64,000 bases of DNA from Caldilineales bacterium (lineage in GTDB: Bacteria > Chloroflexota > Anaerolineae > J102): contig JAGFJG010000075.1 of assembly GCA_024102915.1 (NCBI GenBank), forward strand, positions 1-64,000. Reading direction: 5' to 3'. The notes below the pieces were generated by a model. That model did no database searches. It saw only the letters and a program-made list of their open reading frames with translations, and was not told where the DNA came from. The translations under genes were made by a program, and so were the position numbers. Shown here piece after piece: positions 26,105-36,086 of the stretch (positions within the stretch are counted from its first letter, which is position 1; each line of letters starts with the position of its first letter).

Positions 26105-26979
26105 GGCTTTCGTTTGCGCAGGATATCGAGTAGGCGGTGTACGCGGTCATGCTGACGGCGTACGCGGCCATTGGGCAATCGTGCATAGTAAGCGGCCTCG
26201 AAGTAGCGAAGCAGGTGACCGTTACGATTGGCGGAAAAAATCGTCTTCTTCGGGCCAGCGTAGTGCAGAAGAAAACGATAGGGCGACTGCGAATGCAGAT
26301 TGCGAATGCGTAGCGAACGCGGCGGCTGAAACCCGGCCCATCGTTGCATTTTCAGTCCACGAACGGTAAGTCGCCCCGATTGCGCAAGCTTAAAAACGAC
26401 ATAGTTCAATACACCTTGCTCACTATTTCGAAACACCTTTTGATCACGCACTTGCGGAAGACTGCCGGGTCCAATTCCATGAGCGATGAATTCATCAAAG
26501 TCGGAACGATTCAGGACGCCTGTCAAAGCAACGACAGCGCCGCCATTGAAAACGAAGTCTGGCAAAATAAATTCGGGATCCATGTTCAGTAGTCTGTCCG
26601 GACTAAAATAGAATGCATCCACGTTGCCTGGGGGTTGGTAATGATTGTCGACAAGAAAATCCTCTTCATAACGATCCCACTCCTCCAGCACGGGGCCCAG
26701 AAACAGGATATCGCTATCGACTATCAGAATTCGCTCACCTGGAGACGCCATCAACGGCTCCAGCTTGATCATGCCCCAGCCAAAAACGCGCCCGCTCGTA
26801 TCGAAAATATCCACATCCCATGCCGTTTCCAGTTCACTTGTATCGTAAGCGCCACGGTATTCATCTTTGAGCAAGGTGATGCGAATTTCCGGATACCAGT
26901 GACGGATGCTGGCTACGCAACATTGCGTCCAGCGCAGGTCATTCCGATAGCCCGCAATGCAGATGCGTTCGATCTTCAT
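26086..26979 (-). CDS. Glycosyltransferase with DSD motif (GT8-like), paralogue 2
   Basis: A 297-residue soluble GT-A-type enzyme. Its N-terminal strand starts MKIERICIAGYRNDLRW. The metal/nucleotide-sugar motif is the DSD of LIVDSDILFLG (about 86-96). The middle contains FVFNGGAVVALTG and a SEQGVLNYVVFK acceptor-side segment. It is clearly homologous to the gene just upstream and overlaps it by four bases (ATGA), a tandem duplication. It probably adds one sugar to the exported glycan. Donor and acceptor cannot be inferred. Confidence 0.78.
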   Translation of the reverse strand: MKIERICIAGYRNDLRWTQCCVASIRHWYPEIRITLLKDEYRGAYDTSELETAWDVDIFDTSGRVFGWGMIKLEPLMASPGERILIVDSDILFLGPVLEEWDRYEEDFLVDNHYQPPGNVDAFYFSPDRLLNMDPEFILPDFVFNGGAVVALTGVLNRSDFDEFIAHGIGPGSLPQVRDQKVFRNSEQGVLNYVVFKLAQSGRLTVRGLKMQRWAGFQPPRSLRIRNLHSQSPYRFLLHYAGPKKTIFSANRNGHLLRYFEAAYYARLPNGRVRRQHDRVHRLLDILRKRKPWTQTI

Positions 26980-27899
26980 CCGAAATGCCGCATCAATTCG
27001 CGCGCCTGACGACGTCCGATAGATAGATCGTGTTTCGATCTGCGCCGCAATCGATGGAATTCCAGGCCGACGGCATTGCCGACCAGCGACTGTAAGCGAC
27101 GAACGCGCCCGGCTGGTATGCGGGAGTAGTAAAGCCGTTCATAGAAGTCGAGTACATGCGGCTGCGGCATATGCCGGAACAGGTGCGTTTTGCTCCCCGC
27201 CCAGTGCAAGACGATTGGGACTCCCTCACCCGTCATCAGTTCGGGTTTGATCACCAGGTGGGGATCTCCCGCCCACCACATGAAGCTTCTCCCTGCCAAA
27301 GCGAGCTGACCGTTCTGCCATTTCTTGAGTACGACATAGTTGAGCAAGCCCTGATCAGAAGCAAAAAACACATCAGGATACAAGAGTTCCTGCGGTTCCC
27401 CGTCACTCAGCCAGGGGGAAAAATCCTGTCGATTTATTAGCCCGGTTGATGTGACATATTGGCCGGAATTGAAGGCGTTCCCACGGTATGCGAATTCTGG
27501 GTCTAGACTCTTGAGTCGATCGAGATCGAAGAAGAATGCTGCTACATTTTCGGGAGTGTCTGATTCGTTGATAACAAAATCCGACTCGATCGATTCCAAT
27601 CTGTCGAGCACTCTGCCCAGAAACACGGTATCGCTGTCAAGGATGAAGCACCGTTCCACCCGGTCCTGCACCAAAGGTTCGAGTTTGGCCAGACCGCCAC
27701 TAAACCTGCGTCTCGGCATTTGGAAACAATCGACATCCCAATACCGTTCGATTTCAGATGTGTCGTAGACGCCGTTGATTTCGTTCTTGACCAGCGAAAT
27801 GGGGATATCCGGATACCAACGCCGGACGCTGGCGATGCAACAGCGTGTGTATCGCAGATCGCCACGATGACTGGCGACGTAAATACGCTCGATCTTCAT
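26976..27899 (-). CDS. Glycosyltransferase with DSD motif (GT8-like), paralogue 1
   Basis: A 307-residue homologue of the following gene: start MKIERIYVASHRGDLRYTRC, DSD motif in FILDSDTVFLG (about 90-98), then AFNSGQYVTSTGLI and SDQGLLNYVVLKKW. Divergence is even along the length, so both copies are probably active. It follows a 76-bp gap after the large membrane glycosyltransferase gene in the same direction. Confidence 0.78.
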   Translation of the reverse strand: MKIERIYVASHRGDLRYTRCCIASVRRWYPDIPISLVKNEINGVYDTSEIERYWDVDCFQMPRRRFSGGLAKLEPLVQDRVERCFILDSDTVFLGRVLDRLESIESDFVINESDTPENVAAFFFDLDRLKSLDPEFAYRGNAFNSGQYVTSTGLINRQDFSPWLSDGEPQELLYPDVFFASDQGLLNYVVLKKWQNGQLALAGRSFMWWAGDPHLVIKPELMTGEGVPIVLHWAGSKTHLFRHMPQPHVLDFYERLYYSRIPAGRVRRLQSLVGNAVGLEFHRLRRRSKHDLSIGRRQARELMRHFG

Positions 27900-27975
27900 C
27901 CTGGATTCACATCCACCAATGATATACGGTCATTACGGCCAACACGCCACAGAGCGTTCGGGGTCATGCATTCAA

Positions 27976-29571
27976 TCATGGTGGGTCTTTGCGCATGAGG
28001 ACGGCGATATTCTGTTCTCGATTTTCCAGTATCTTCTCCCAATGTTCATTGAATCCGCCGCCCATCCAAAGAATATCCACGAGATCAACCCAATCGACGA
28101 TATAACGAGCAGGCGTACTGAGCACATAGTCCTCAGTCTGTCCGGTAATACGTGCTTCCAGAGCAGCGGGGTCGACTTTACCATCCAGATTGATGGTGCG
28201 CTCATGAAAGTAACCCAACGTTCCAGTCTGGATTGCAGCCACCCAGACATCATCTGGAACATTTTCCTCCACCCATTCAATGACCTGAAAATGCATATGA
28301 TAGTCGCCCCATGTGTAAGCCTGGATATTCATGTGCACGACGATTAGGGTCAAAAAGGCGGGCAGGATGACCGCCACTCGGCCAAGCGGAATCCGCCACA
28401 GAAAACGCATGACGTAAGCTGCAAGACCAATAGTAAGAATCACAAACGAAGGTGAGAGAGGCGATAGGAAACGACTCAGAAACCAGGGGGCATTGAAAAA
28501 TAGACCGTAGAATATGCATATCGTCATAGTGAAGACGCCGGAAAGTGATAGAAAACGGAATCCGTCGGAATCGCGTTGTCGATAGAGCCAGCCGACCGCC
28601 AAGGCAAAAGCTCCGGCGATGATCAGAAAACCAAACGTCGATAGCGGAGAATCTTCCACCTTGGGGTCTATGTCGTAGATGACAGTGATATACTCGACGA
28701 GTTTTGCCGGAACGAATCGGAGATTTGCTGCGAAATGGATGGGATATCCTTCGGCAATGCCGCTATTGGGGACGATGTGACCGAAGTTGAGTTTGTTATA
28801 GATCAACCACGGGGCTGCAATCGCCAATGTTGTGAATCCGACCAGCAGCAGTTCGGTCACCACGCGTGATGGGGATCGGTCTCTGTCGAGTCGTGCCAAT
28901 AGCGTCCATGCGATACCAATCGCAGCCGCCAGCAAAACGGCGTCGTTGCGAATCCAAAACGCCAGCCCCAATAACAAACCCATAAGTAAAGCGTAATGGA
29001 GTCTTTCCCGCCGGTCATACCAGACAAGGAAAACGAACATGACAACGGTGACGATCAATAAATAGGCGCCAGTTTCCTGGGCATTCATCGTATGCCTGAT
29101 CAGGGGCGGGGAGGCGTACCAAAGCAATGCAGCCACAGCAGCCAGGTATGCAGCCCCTGGCAGCGGCTTATAGACTCGTCGTCCCAATAGAAAAATCACC
29201 CAGGCGGTAAGGCTGCTGATCACAATGGAGGCGATCAGAACCAGCCGGACGCCGGCGACCTTATCTCCGCCCGACAGTTTATATAAAACCGCCCACAACA
29301 TCGTCACCAATGGCTGCGTTCCATTCGTGGCAACCGCGCCATCAGAGACGGTCATGCCCTTACCAATGGCGATATTGCGGGCAATCGTGAGCATAAGATA
29401 CCCGTCTTCCGCAGGAAATTGCCGCAGCAAACGACCATCCCGGTCGAGCACTGGGGCGGCGCGAGCGATCAGCCCTGTTAGGAACAGGCATAGGAGAAGA
29501 CCCAGCAGGAGAACGCGCCAGGTTAGTCCACGTGGTTGAGTCACTCTGCCGGTGTGATCAGAAATCGCCAT
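27976..29571 (-). CDS. GT39/ArnT-like polytopic membrane glycosyltransferase
   Basis: A 531-residue protein with 11 to 13 predicted helices. The first periplasmic-type loop carries FPAEDGYLMLTIARNIAIGK, the acidic motif region of lipid-phosphate-sugar-dependent glycosyltransferases (GT39/GT83/PMT class). A soluble C-terminal domain (about 440-531) follows, with WVAAIQTGTLGYFHERTI. It probably transfers a sugar from a polyprenyl-phosphate donor on the outer face of the membrane. The ATG at 29571 is preferred, since the longer frame to 29661 would overlap the preceding gene by 68 bp and adds an unconserved basic extension. Confidence 0.8.
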   Translation of the reverse strand: MAISDHTGRVTQPRGLTWRVLLLGLLLCLFLTGLIARAAPVLDRDGRLLRQFPAEDGYLMLTIARNIAIGKGMTVSDGAVATNGTQPLVTMLWAVLYKLSGGDKVAGVRLVLIASIVISSLTAWVIFLLGRRVYKPLPGAAYLAAVAALLWYASPPLIRHTMNAQETGAYLLIVTVVMFVFLVWYDRRERLHYALLMGLLLGLAFWIRNDAVLLAAAIGIAWTLLARLDRDRSPSRVVTELLLVGFTTLAIAAPWLIYNKLNFGHIVPNSGIAEGYPIHFAANLRFVPAKLVEYITVIYDIDPKVEDSPLSTFGFLIIAGAFALAVGWLYRQRDSDGFRFLSLSGVFTMTICIFYGLFFNAPWFLSRFLSPLSPSFVILTIGLAAYVMRFLWRIPLGRVAVILPAFLTLIVVHMNIQAYTWGDYHMHFQVIEWVEENVPDDVWVAAIQTGTLGYFHERTINLDGKVDPAALEARITGQTEDYVLSTPARYIVDWVDLVDILWMGGGFNEHWEKILENREQNIAVLMRKDPP

Positions 29572-29593
29572 GTCCAATAATGACCGTTTTCGC

Positions 29594-30823
29594 TCAGCCT
29601 TGAACGACGGAAGTCGTCGGTAACTCGGCAGGCGCGAGCAAGGGACGGAATTGTCTGCCAACTCTACGGCTCAGCGCCATAAATGGCTTCTCGAACAACA
29701 CAAAAAGCACGGCGGATATCACAAGGATGGCCGGGATCAGAAGAAGGCATTGCAACATGAAATCATAGCGGAGAGGGCGATCAGGCGAAGCAAGCTGCAT
29801 CGTCCAGGGAGCCAGCAGGTCGATGATCAGAAAATGGTAGAGATAGATGGTGTAGCACATGCCTCCGATCACGACGATCCAGCGCTGCCGGATAAAGAAC
29901 TGTCCCACCAGGCCCAGGAAAAGTCCGGCGTACAGGAGCATGATGAGGATTGGCGTCAGAAAATAAAGGTCATATCGGCGGGTAAGAATGGCGAAGATGC
30001 TCACGCCAGCAAAGATCGTCAACGCATCCCAAAGAAATCTGCGCCGAAACCCTCGCGCCGCGAACTCATGATACAGATCGGCCAGCAAAAAGCCTGCGAG
30101 GAAGAACTGCAAGTAGTGTAGGACGGTTATATCAAGACGCGGGTGTTGACCCGCCTGGAAAAATCGACCCGCCCAGTATGCCTGGGCCAAAACGATTGTC
30201 AGCAAAAGGAGTCGCCGCAGGAGGGCGGATCGCACAACGAAGATGAAGGCAAGCAGCGGCATGATCAAATAGAACTGCACTTCTACTTCCAACGACCAGG
30301 CCACGCCGTTGATCCAGCTCGCCTGTCCGAAGATGGGCCCATGCAGATAGGTGAGGCTGGCGGGATAGTGAGGGAGGAAGGTACGCCAGCCTGGGTTTGT
30401 CAGGATGATGATCAGGAAGGCAATGGTGATGTTGATAAGGTAGGGCGGTTCCAGCCTTATCAGTCTGCGCAGATAGTAAGAGCCCAAGTGTGGGCGAGGC
30501 TTTTGCAGGCGATAGCTGCGCACATAGGGCAAGGCCAGGATGAAGCCGCTGATCACAAAAAACAACTGGACGCCGAAATGACCAGCATACCCAAGCATGA
30601 TCACGCCCGATCGGGAAAACACGTCCCACCATTGGGCGGGCAAATCGACGACGCCTAACCTCTGTGTAGTTCGCAAATAAGAGGCAGTGATGTGGTGGAG
30701 GACGACGGCGGTGATTGCGATGAAGCGCAGGCCATCCACTTCTGGGATGAATTCGCCGGACGAAGTCGTGCGCGAAAGACGCAGCAACAGGCGCTCGTTG
30801 AGCCTCGACAATCTCTTATGCAT
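29594..30823 (-). CDS. Membrane O-acyltransferase (acyltransferase 3 family)
   Basis: A 409-residue integral membrane enzyme with about ten helices. The family signature FIPEVDGLRFIAITAVVLHH lies at about residues 22-43, with the catalytic His in VLHHI. Later hallmark segments are FGVQLFFVISGFILALPY and LEVEVQFYLIMPLLAF. These proteins O-acetylate surface polysaccharides, which fits the Wzm/Wzt locus around it. The start overlaps the upstream glycosyltransferase by eight bases. Confidence 0.9.
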   Translation of the reverse strand: MHKRLSRLNERLLLRLSRTTSSGEFIPEVDGLRFIAITAVVLHHITASYLRTTQRLGVVDLPAQWWDVFSRSGVIMLGYAGHFGVQLFFVISGFILALPYVRSYRLQKPRPHLGSYYLRRLIRLEPPYLINITIAFLIIILTNPGWRTFLPHYPASLTYLHGPIFGQASWINGVAWSLEVEVQFYLIMPLLAFIFVVRSALLRRLLLLTIVLAQAYWAGRFFQAGQHPRLDITVLHYLQFFLAGFLLADLYHEFAARGFRRRFLWDALTIFAGVSIFAILTRRYDLYFLTPILIMLLYAGLFLGLVGQFFIRQRWIVVIGGMCYTIYLYHFLIIDLLAPWTMQLASPDRPLRYDFMLQCLLLIPAILVISAVLFVLFEKPFMALSRRVGRQFRPLLAPAELPTTSVVQG

Positions 30824-33800
30824 CGTCTGGACTCGAATCGACCTTCAGTTGTTCGTAGATCGATGACGAAGCTACAGCCTGGAGGAAGGCTTTGCTCGTC
30901 AAATTGGGGCGAAGGGGATGGGTGAGCAGGTAGCGATGCGTCTGTTCGATCAATGCAATGTCTTCGGCTTTGCGGGCTGCCTGCTCACGATTCACGAAAT
31001 AAAATGGATAATCCTTGCCTAAATACTCCACGACAGCCGGCAAAGGATTGACCAGAATCGGCGTCGCCCGCGCGATACACTCGATTACCACATTGTTGGC
31101 GCTACTGTCGTAGAGTTCCATGTAGACGAGATTACTGGCCAACAATTCGTCATAAGCATCGTCATCCAAAAAGGGCAAGATTTCCACCAATGTCTCATCC
31201 GGTCGAAGCCCGAATACTGTTCTCTCCCTGGCCGTCAGTTCGTCGATATAAGGCCGGTGCTGGTGGACGATGGCGCGTCTGAGCCTGCCAACCGGCAGAT
31301 AATAGATCGAATTGAGTTTGCGCAGCCACGCGCCAATCTGCACGATACGTTTCTGCGGATTCGTCGTGAATCGCTCGAAACTGAAGCATTGCGCCGACTC
31401 ATCCGTGGGATGCTTCAGCACAGCAATGGGCGCGTCCAGTCGTTCCCGCCACCAGGCTGCCAGGTATTCCGACAGACAAAATAGGCCAAGGCAATGCGGC
31501 AAACTTTGCTGAAACGATTGGTTTGCCAGCAGGCTTTGTGGTGATTGATTGTACACAAACCAATCCGGCATATTCGGCGGGTTGTGCAGGAAGCCGATCC
31601 ACGGGCGCGTGTGCGGTTGTTGGCGGCCGGCCTTATCCTCACCGAAGGTATGTTCGGGAAAGGGCTCGACCCAGATTCCGTCGTCCCTGTGTAACGAAGC
31701 CAAACTGCGCATTGCGAACGACCATCCAGAGCGATGCCGCCCGTAATCGCGCGCCAATGCGCCGGAAAGATTCAGCTTGGGTTCATTCAACAGCGCGGGG
31801 AGGGACGAGTCCGTGACCGACAGACTCTGTTCAGGCCGGATTTTAACGTGCGGGGCCATACTCAATCCGACCGAAAACTCCACACCGCCATACTCATTCA
31901 AAGATTGGCCAATGAGTTGGGTTTTCACCAATGTACGCCACTCGGCTGCTGAAGTTAAGGCATAGACGTCCAGGCCTTCGCCGAATTCAGTCCGAAGAGT
32001 GTATTCGAAGCTATCCAGCCAGGCCTCAAAATATGCGGAGGGCGATGCAAACAGGCCCAGTGATAGCGTTTTCTGGAGCAGGCGTGCCATGTCGGCCAGG
32101 GCGCCGTGCCGGTAGTATTGCAGTCCCAGCCAACACAACACGCCGAAACGCACACGAGGCGCCAATCTGCGCACATCTTCCGCGAGGCTGGGACGCGAGA
32201 AAAACCGGGCCAGCACGGTCTCCACGTCAGCTTCCGTCTCTGCCAGCCGACGGGTGGCGTTTCGTTCGTGCTGGCGATAGGCTACCGTCACCTCTTTGAG
32301 CCAGACGGTTTCGAAGCCTGCTTCGGTTATCCGCAACGCCAGATCGAAATCCTCGGCGTGAGCAAGCGATGGATCGAATCCGCCAATGTTCAGCAATGTC
32401 TGGCGTCGCACCATCATGGCGCTGGGCAAAGCCGGTTGCCAAAGCAACCATACTTTCAAATCCAGATTCGGAGCCTGCAGCCAGGGGCGGCGTTCGGCCA
32501 GAAGGCCGCCTGTTTCATCCACCAACCGCCAGCCGCTGTGGACGATGCCGACCTCAGTCCGGGCGCTGAGAATGACAGATTGATCGGCGAGTTTGGTGGG
32601 ATTAAGAAACCAGTCGTCGGCGTCGAGGAAAGCGACATATTCGCCGCGGGCCGCCTGGATTCCGCAATTGCGCGCTGCGGAAACGCCGGCATTCGTTTGG
32701 CGAATCAAGCGGATGCGATCACGATGCACCGTCACGAAACCGGCGGCGATCTCCACTGTGTCATCCTCGGAACCATCGTCGATGATGATGATTTCCAGAT
32801 CGTCCAGCGTTTGGGCCAACACGCTTTCGATGGCAGCAGCCAGGTAGCGCCCCGCGTTGTAGGCCGGGATGATCACGCTGACGAGACAGGTGGGCGGCCC
32901 GGCGGGCGTGAGCGGTTGCAGGCGTGGAGGAACGGGCTGGCTTCGGCGAACCGGTTCGCTGCCGATTTGATGAGTCCCGGCGTCGCCCATCAAATCCCGA
33001 TGATAAGTGGTGAAGATTGGGCGTAAATCCGGCCTTTGCGCGAAATCGAAATGCGTGAAATGGCTGGTGATGGAGTCGGGTTTTTCGGATGAGTAACCGC
33101 TGAAATGATAGAAAATCAAAGGCTGACCGTTCACGTAGAAATGGCCGTCGCGCTCCGCATAGGTGCGCTCATGCAAATTCCAATACGCCGCATTCAGACC
33201 TGGGTGATTGCTGATGCGGTAGTTGAGATCGAAGCCAGGCAACAGATCCAGCCAGCGCTGATCACAGTTCAGTCCTTCCTCCAGCTTCTTCTTGCCCAGA
33301 TGCCGGGTGCGATCACCCCACCAGTGCAAAAACCTATCGACGTCTTCGCTGCGTCGCAGACCTATGAAGCCGCCGTTGTAAACGCCGTGTTGCAGTACCG
33401 CCAGGTCTCGCCAGATCAGGTCACGATCATTGTCGGGCAGCCTGATCAGATGGGGCGTAATTAGAATGTTACGTTGCTGTAACTCGTCCCAGACGGAGGA
33501 TTGCATGGAATCGAAGAAATAGATGTCGCCGTCGAAATAGCAGAGGTGATCGATGCCTGTAGTACGAAACAGGTGGTCGAGCAAGAAGGGCTTGAGGGCG
33601 TTGCACAACTCGAACAGGTTATAGCGAGCGTGCATTCCCGCCAGACCGGCAATCCGCATATCGGCCAGACTCAGGCGCGTGATGCCCGGCCTATCCAGTA
33701 ATGGTTCTGGCTGCGGTTCATCGACACAGAGGATGTAGCAACTCTCGCCGGGGTGATGCTGCAAATAGGAGTTCAGCATGCAGGCTGCCTGCCGCAGATA

Positions 33801-33863
33801 ACCCGCGGTTGCGATCGTGCAAATTGCCCGCGACCCTGTTGCATCGATAGGTCTTATAGCCAT
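30816..33863 (-). CDS. Three-domain glycosyltransferase (GT-A + GT2 + GT4-like)
   Basis: A 1015-residue multidomain enzyme. Domain 1 (about 10-290) is GT-A type with the DGD of LCYFDGDIYFF and HGVYNGGFIGL. Domain 2 (about 325-560) is GT2: CLVSVIIPAYNAGRYLAAAI, then IIIDDGSEDD and AFLDADDWFL. Domain 3 (about 700-1000) is GT-B/GT4-like: GFLHNPPNMPDWF, LFCLSEYLAAWWRE, VLKHPTDE and a donor-site segment NNVVIECIARATPILVNPLP. Three sugar-transfer centres on one chain suggest processive addition of a fixed oligosaccharide unit (inference). The ATG at 33863 shares its A with the upstream TGA (TGATG). A start seven codons earlier is possible. Confidence 0.85.
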   Translation of the reverse strand: MAIRPIDATGSRAICTIATAGYLRQAACMLNSYLQHHPGESCYILCVDEPQPEPLLDRPGITRLSLADMRIAGLAGMHARYNLFELCNALKPFLLDHLFRTTGIDHLCYFDGDIYFFDSMQSSVWDELQQRNILITPHLIRLPDNDRDLIWRDLAVLQHGVYNGGFIGLRRSEDVDRFLHWWGDRTRHLGKKKLEEGLNCDQRWLDLLPGFDLNYRISNHPGLNAAYWNLHERTYAERDGHFYVNGQPLIFYHFSGYSSEKPDSITSHFTHFDFAQRPDLRPIFTTYHRDLMGDAGTHQIGSEPVRRSQPVPPRLQPLTPAGPPTCLVSVIIPAYNAGRYLAAAIESVLAQTLDDLEIIIIDDGSEDDTVEIAAGFVTVHRDRIRLIRQTNAGVSAARNCGIQAARGEYVAFLDADDWFLNPTKLADQSVILSARTEVGIVHSGWRLVDETGGLLAERRPWLQAPNLDLKVWLLWQPALPSAMMVRRQTLLNIGGFDPSLAHAEDFDLALRITEAGFETVWLKEVTVAYRQHERNATRRLAETEADVETVLARFFSRPSLAEDVRRLAPRVRFGVLCWLGLQYYRHGALADMARLLQKTLSLGLFASPSAYFEAWLDSFEYTLRTEFGEGLDVYALTSAAEWRTLVKTQLIGQSLNEYGGVEFSVGLSMAPHVKIRPEQSLSVTDSSLPALLNEPKLNLSGALARDYGRHRSGWSFAMRSLASLHRDDGIWVEPFPEHTFGEDKAGRQQPHTRPWIGFLHNPPNMPDWFVYNQSPQSLLANQSFQQSLPHCLGLFCLSEYLAAWWRERLDAPIAVLKHPTDESAQCFSFERFTTNPQKRIVQIGAWLRKLNSIYYLPVGRLRRAIVHQHRPYIDELTARERTVFGLRPDETLVEILPFLDDDAYDELLASNLVYMELYDSSANNVVIECIARATPILVNPLPAVVEYLGKDYPFYFVNREQAARKAEDIALIEQTHRYLLTHPLRPNLTSKAFLQAVASSSIYEQLKVDSSPDDA

Positions 33864-35149
33864 CAGCCCGATTCCGTCGTCCATTGCAGAAGCGGGCGCA
33901 CAAACCCCGGTATATGCCCCGCATAGTCGCCACGCGCCGTGATGGTTTGTTCGTCATTCAGCGGCGGATCGGTGAGCAACAAGGAAATGACCCGCGACTC
34001 ATCGACATGCTTTTTCCACGGGGAAAAGGATTGGATGCCGACGCCAACCGAAAGCGGGCCGTCGGCAAAGAGATGGGCAGGAAGCGAAGCTGTGCTGCGG
34101 TAGCGTCCGGCCGGTCGGGGACGGCGATGCCAGGGTGAGTCCACCTCGAATGACCAGAACAGGCAGGCGCCTTCGGCATTGCAGAATTCCAGCCTGGGCA
34201 CAATGATATGTCCATCTGTGAGGACATCGAAGGAAAGCTCGACGTTGAAAGGCCGCCCGACATCGCTGACATCGAGATCACCGCCCTGTTCGCCGACAAA
34301 ACGAATACTGCGCAGACGCACGTCATCGTCTCCCGGCGCAATCGCGATGTCGTCCCAGACACGTCGCGAGGGCGACTCCGGATCGGAATCGAGATAGGCC
34401 GAGACGGCGAGATGTGCGTCGCCATCATAGCGAACCTCACCCGCTTCCAGCCACAAAGCCCGCTGGCTGAGTTGAGGAACAACCTGCATGCTATGAGTGA
34501 CAAAGACGACGGTGCGACCGCTTTGCCCGATCTGGCGGATTCTATCCTGGCAACGGCGCTGGAATTCGGCGTCGCCCACGCCCAATGCTTCATCAATGAA
34601 GAGGATTTCTGGCTGCAAACTGGAAGCGATCGAGAAAGCCAATCTCAGGTACATGCCGCTGGAATAGAACTTGACCGGCATGTCGATGAATTTCTCGATA
34701 CCGGAGAAGTCGACGATCTCGTCGAATTTCTGGCGGATTTCCGCCCGCGACATGCCCATGACCGCACCGCTGAGAAAGATGTTTTCACGCCCGCTCAATT
34801 CGGCATGAAAACCCGCCCCGATCTCAAGCAGGCTGCCGGAGTGGCCGTAGAGCGCCACATGACCCTCCGTGGGCCACGTAATGCGCGAGAGTATTTTGAG
34901 CAGTGTCGATTTGCCAGCCCCATTGCGGCCAATGATTGCCACAACTTCGCCAGGATGCACCTGAAAATTCACATTGCGAAGCGCATAGAACGACCGCTCG
35001 ACCTCTTCGTTGGCGCTGCCGCGTCCGAGCAAGCGTCTGACAGGCTGCGCCGAACGCAAGCTGGAAGCCAGGGAATCGCGTAAGGTCAGGTAGCGCGGCG
35101 CGCTGACGCCAAAGTTGTAACGTTTACTGACGTTCTCGACCAGGATCAT
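33863..35149 (-). CDS. wzt: Polysaccharide export ABC ATPase, Wzt-like, with C-terminal domain
   Basis: A 428-residue ATPase of the O-antigen/teichoic-acid exporter type. Walker A is IIGRNGAGKST (about 72-82), followed by the family's LSGRENIFLSGAVMGMS, signature SSGMYLRLAFSIASS and Walker B ILFIDEALGVGD. Residues about 265-420 form a beta-rich C-terminal domain like the Wzt carbohydrate-binding domain that recognises the modified chain end. It follows the permease gene with a 46-bp gap. The exported glycan is therefore probably finished in the cytoplasm, then exported through Wzm/Wzt. Confidence 0.9.
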   Translation of the reverse strand: MILVENVSKRYNFGVSAPRYLTLRDSLASSLRSAQPVRRLLGRGSANEEVERSFYALRNVNFQVHPGEVVAIIGRNGAGKSTLLKILSRITWPTEGHVALYGHSGSLLEIGAGFHAELSGRENIFLSGAVMGMSRAEIRQKFDEIVDFSGIEKFIDMPVKFYSSGMYLRLAFSIASSLQPEILFIDEALGVGDAEFQRRCQDRIRQIGQSGRTVVFVTHSMQVVPQLSQRALWLEAGEVRYDGDAHLAVSAYLDSDPESPSRRVWDDIAIAPGDDDVRLRSIRFVGEQGGDLDVSDVGRPFNVELSFDVLTDGHIIVPRLEFCNAEGACLFWSFEVDSPWHRRPRPAGRYRSTASLPAHLFADGPLSVGVGIQSFSPWKKHVDESRVISLLLTDPPLNDEQTITARGDYAGHIPGFVRPLLQWTTESG

Positions 35150-35195
35150 AAGGCGCTAAGGATGGGGCTCATGAAGGAGGTTGATGCACGTGAGA

Positions 35196-36068
35196 CTACA
35201 GATAATCGGCAAGGTATTTCTCCATGCGCACAAAGAGAACGCTTCCCGTAAGCAAGAAGACGCCGCAAAGCAGCATGGAGACGCCAAGATGAGACCAGGG
35301 AATAGGCAAGCCCAAAAACACGGCTCGAAAGGTTTCGACCAGACCGGTGACAGGGTTCAACGTCAGCAGCCATTGCCATTCGGGCGGCACGATCGTGCGG
35401 GCGTAGATCACGGGCGTCAAGAACATCCATAATTGCAGAATCAGGGGCAGCGCCTGGCGAACATCGCGGTAGATCGTATTCAGCGCTGCGAAGTTGAGAC
35501 CGATGGCAAAAACCAACAAAGCCAGACAGGCGATAACTATAGGCAGCAAGGCCAGTTGCCACGTGAAAGGGAAACCGTAGATGACCAGGAGCACGAACAA
35601 TAAACCGCAGCCGACGGCCATATCCACCAGGCCGGCCAGAGTAGTGGCGCTGGGCAAGACAAGCCGCGGGAAATAGACCTTGGAAATCATGCTGGCATGA
35701 CTGACCAGGCTGTTGCTGGCATTGCTAATGCCGATCGAGAAGAAGGTCCAGGGGACAAGGCCGGACAATACGAATATCGCGTAGGGAACTTCGCCGACCG
35801 GCACCTTGAGAAACTGGGTGAAAATCAGCGTGAATACCAACATGGGGCCGAGCGGTTGCAGGATCGCCCAAAACACACCCAGAAATGTCTGCTTATAGCG
35901 CACCTTGATATCGCGTTGCACCAACAATAAAAGCATGTCACGATGACGCCACAGCCCAGCCAGGTCGATCTCATGCCATTTCTTCGACGGCGTGATGTCA
36001 ACGACAGGTTGCCCGGTGAAGGGTCTGTCTTTGGTGAAATTGTCGCCTTGCGGCGGTACCAGTTGCAT
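35196..36068 (-). CDS. wzm: Polysaccharide export ABC permease, Wzm-like
   Basis: A 290-residue ABC-2-type permease. A short cytoplasmic amphipathic segment (KKWHEIDLAGLWRHRDMLLL) precedes VQRDIKVRYKQTFLGVFWAI, the family signature. About six membrane helices follow, including GLVPWTFFSIGISNASNSLV and a LNPVTGLVETFRAVFLG periplasmic-type loop. It is the membrane partner of the ATPase encoded next. Confidence 0.92.
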   Translation of the reverse strand: MQLVPPQGDNFTKDRPFTGQPVVDITPSKKWHEIDLAGLWRHRDMLLLLVQRDIKVRYKQTFLGVFWAILQPLGPMLVFTLIFTQFLKVPVGEVPYAIFVLSGLVPWTFFSIGISNASNSLVSHASMISKVYFPRLVLPSATTLAGLVDMAVGCGLLFVLLVIYGFPFTWQLALLPIVIACLALLVFAIGLNFAALNTIYRDVRQALPLILQLWMFLTPVIYARTIVPPEWQWLLTLNPVTGLVETFRAVFLGLPIPWSHLGVSMLLCGVFLLTGSVLFVRMEKYLADYL

Positions 36069-36086
36069 GGAATCGATATCCGGAAT

